From: Thermogutta sp.
GTDB lineage: Bacteria; Planctomycetota; Planctomycetia; Pirellulales; Thermoguttaceae
Reading direction: 5' to 3'
DNA length: 6,120 bases
NCBI GenBank assembly: GCA_012798155.1
Contig: JAAZNR010000416.1
Location: forward strand, 1-6,120
The notes below the pieces were generated by a model. That model searched no databases. It saw only the letters and a list, made by a program, of their open reading frames with translations, and was not told the DNA's origin. The position numbers and the translations under genes are program-made. Of the stretch, positions 5,475 to 6,120 are shown piece by piece (the stretch's first letter is position 1; every line of letters begins with the position of its first letter).

Positions 5475-6120
5475 TCAGGTCGCCAAATCGCTTTGTGAAG
5501 AAAGGACGTATCTGTTGAGCCACCAGCAAAAGGCCCAGGCAATTCCGGCCGCGAAAAGGACGTCGCTCGGATAATGGGCGCCGCTCTGCAAACGCTGCAA
5601 ACATGCCAATACCGCCAACAGGCCGAAATACCACCGCCCGTGCGGATACACGCCGGCAAATCCCAAAGCCAGCCCCACGGCTACCGCCGCGTGCGAGGAC
5701 GGAAACGATTGTCCGCTCGTATGTCCCAAAAGCGGTAACCAGCCTTGGAATGTGCTCCAAACGTCGCCGCCGAAAGAAAAATCTCGCGGCCGCGTCCGCG
5801 CCACCGTCAGTTTGACGAGATCCGCGAGCAATCCGCTGCCGTACGCCATGAGGATCGGCCGCAGAGCATGCTTGCGGTTCGAGCGATCGAGGATGTAAAA
5901 ACCCGCCAAGATCACCGCCACGCTAGCCCCATGAGCAAAGGCCTCGCTCATTTGGATCAGATCCCGTAGCAGGCGGGGCAGCTCGTGATGCTCGAACCAT
6001 CGCGCGACGGGCAGATCGGCAAAGAATGCGCAAGACCCCATTGCCACAAACAAGGCAACCGGCCAAAAGGGGATTCCTGAGGAAGTGGGAGGGGAAGTGC
6101 TTGCTCGCTGGGTTGCGTCC
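5475..6120 (-). CDS. PAP2-family membrane phosphatase, 5' end outside the window
   Basis: At least 215 residues are visible. The frame is open to the right edge, and no ATG, GTG or TTG occurs in it between 6054 and 6119. A TTG at 6053 would cut into the first hydrophobic segment (IPFWPVALFVAMGSCAFF), so I treat the gene as partial. PAP2 enzymes are integral membrane phosphatases acting on lipid phosphates such as phosphatidate or undecaprenyl pyrophosphate, with the active site facing the periplasm. All three motifs are present: KLTVARTRP (Lys codon 5811-5813), SFPSSH (His codon 5691-5693, PSSH in place of PSGH) and QRLQSGAHYPSD (His codon 5574-5576, Asp codon 5562-5564; the usual Ser before Arg is Gln). 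About six hydrophobic segments surround them. The gene ends on the minus strand, convergent with the metallophosphoesterase. No partner gene shows which substrate it uses. Confidence 0.92.
   Translation of the reverse strand, partial: DATQRASTSPPTSSGIPFWPVALFVAMGSCAFFADLPVARWFEHHELPRLLRDLIQMSEAFAHGASVAVILAGFYILDRSNRKHALRPILMAYGSGLLADLVKLTVARTRPRDFSFGGDVWSTFQGWLPLLGHTSGQSFPSSHAAVAVGLALGFAGVYPHGRWYFGLLAVLACLQRLQSGAHYPSDVLFAAGIAWAFCWWLNRYVLSSQSDLAT

Noticed and set aside
5002..5760. 252-residue minus-strand open frame
   Set aside because: Antisense to the metallophosphoesterase and overlapping the PAP2 gene in another frame; no motifs.

Overview
The window reads as ordinary chromosomal DNA from a GC-rich bacterium, most likely a planctomycete of the Pirellulales type. 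The lineage call rests mainly on the secreted BON-domain protein at the left: its Tyr/Pro-rich C-terminal region ending in a Trp-rich segment resembles proteins I remember from that group. No rRNA, tRNA or universal marker is present, so the call is an inference.

Layout, left to right. Positions 1-566 hold no convincing gene but contain a perfect 22-bp tandem duplication and several short inverted repeats. A BON-domain protein with a signal peptide lies on the minus strand (567-1556), behind a strong AGGAGG ribosome site. A 612-base gap follows (1557-2168), with no convincing gene but with a perfect 7-bp-arm inverted repeat in its AT-rich part. A small three-helix membrane protein (2169-2450, minus) appears to start at TTG. 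About 310 bases of divergent regulatory space separate it from two plus-strand hemerythrin paralogues (2764-3177 and 3237-3656), which are colinear and spaced like an operon. A 216-base convergent gap (3657-3872) holds three hairpins. It precedes a class I SAM-dependent methyltransferase (3873-4487, minus), which is divergent from a calcineurin-like metallophosphoesterase of the Icc-related type (4765-5436, plus). The window closes with a PAP2-family membrane phosphatase (5475 to the right edge, minus), whose 5' end lies outside the window.

The genes do not form one recognisable pathway. The only clear functional unit is the hemerythrin pair, probably involved in oxygen, NO or iron handling. 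Both copies have Asn where the first His of the canonical HxxxH iron-binding motif should be, which is the most interesting protein-level observation here. I found no mobile element, CRISPR array, toxin-antitoxin pair or defence system, and nothing that convincingly amounts to a new system.
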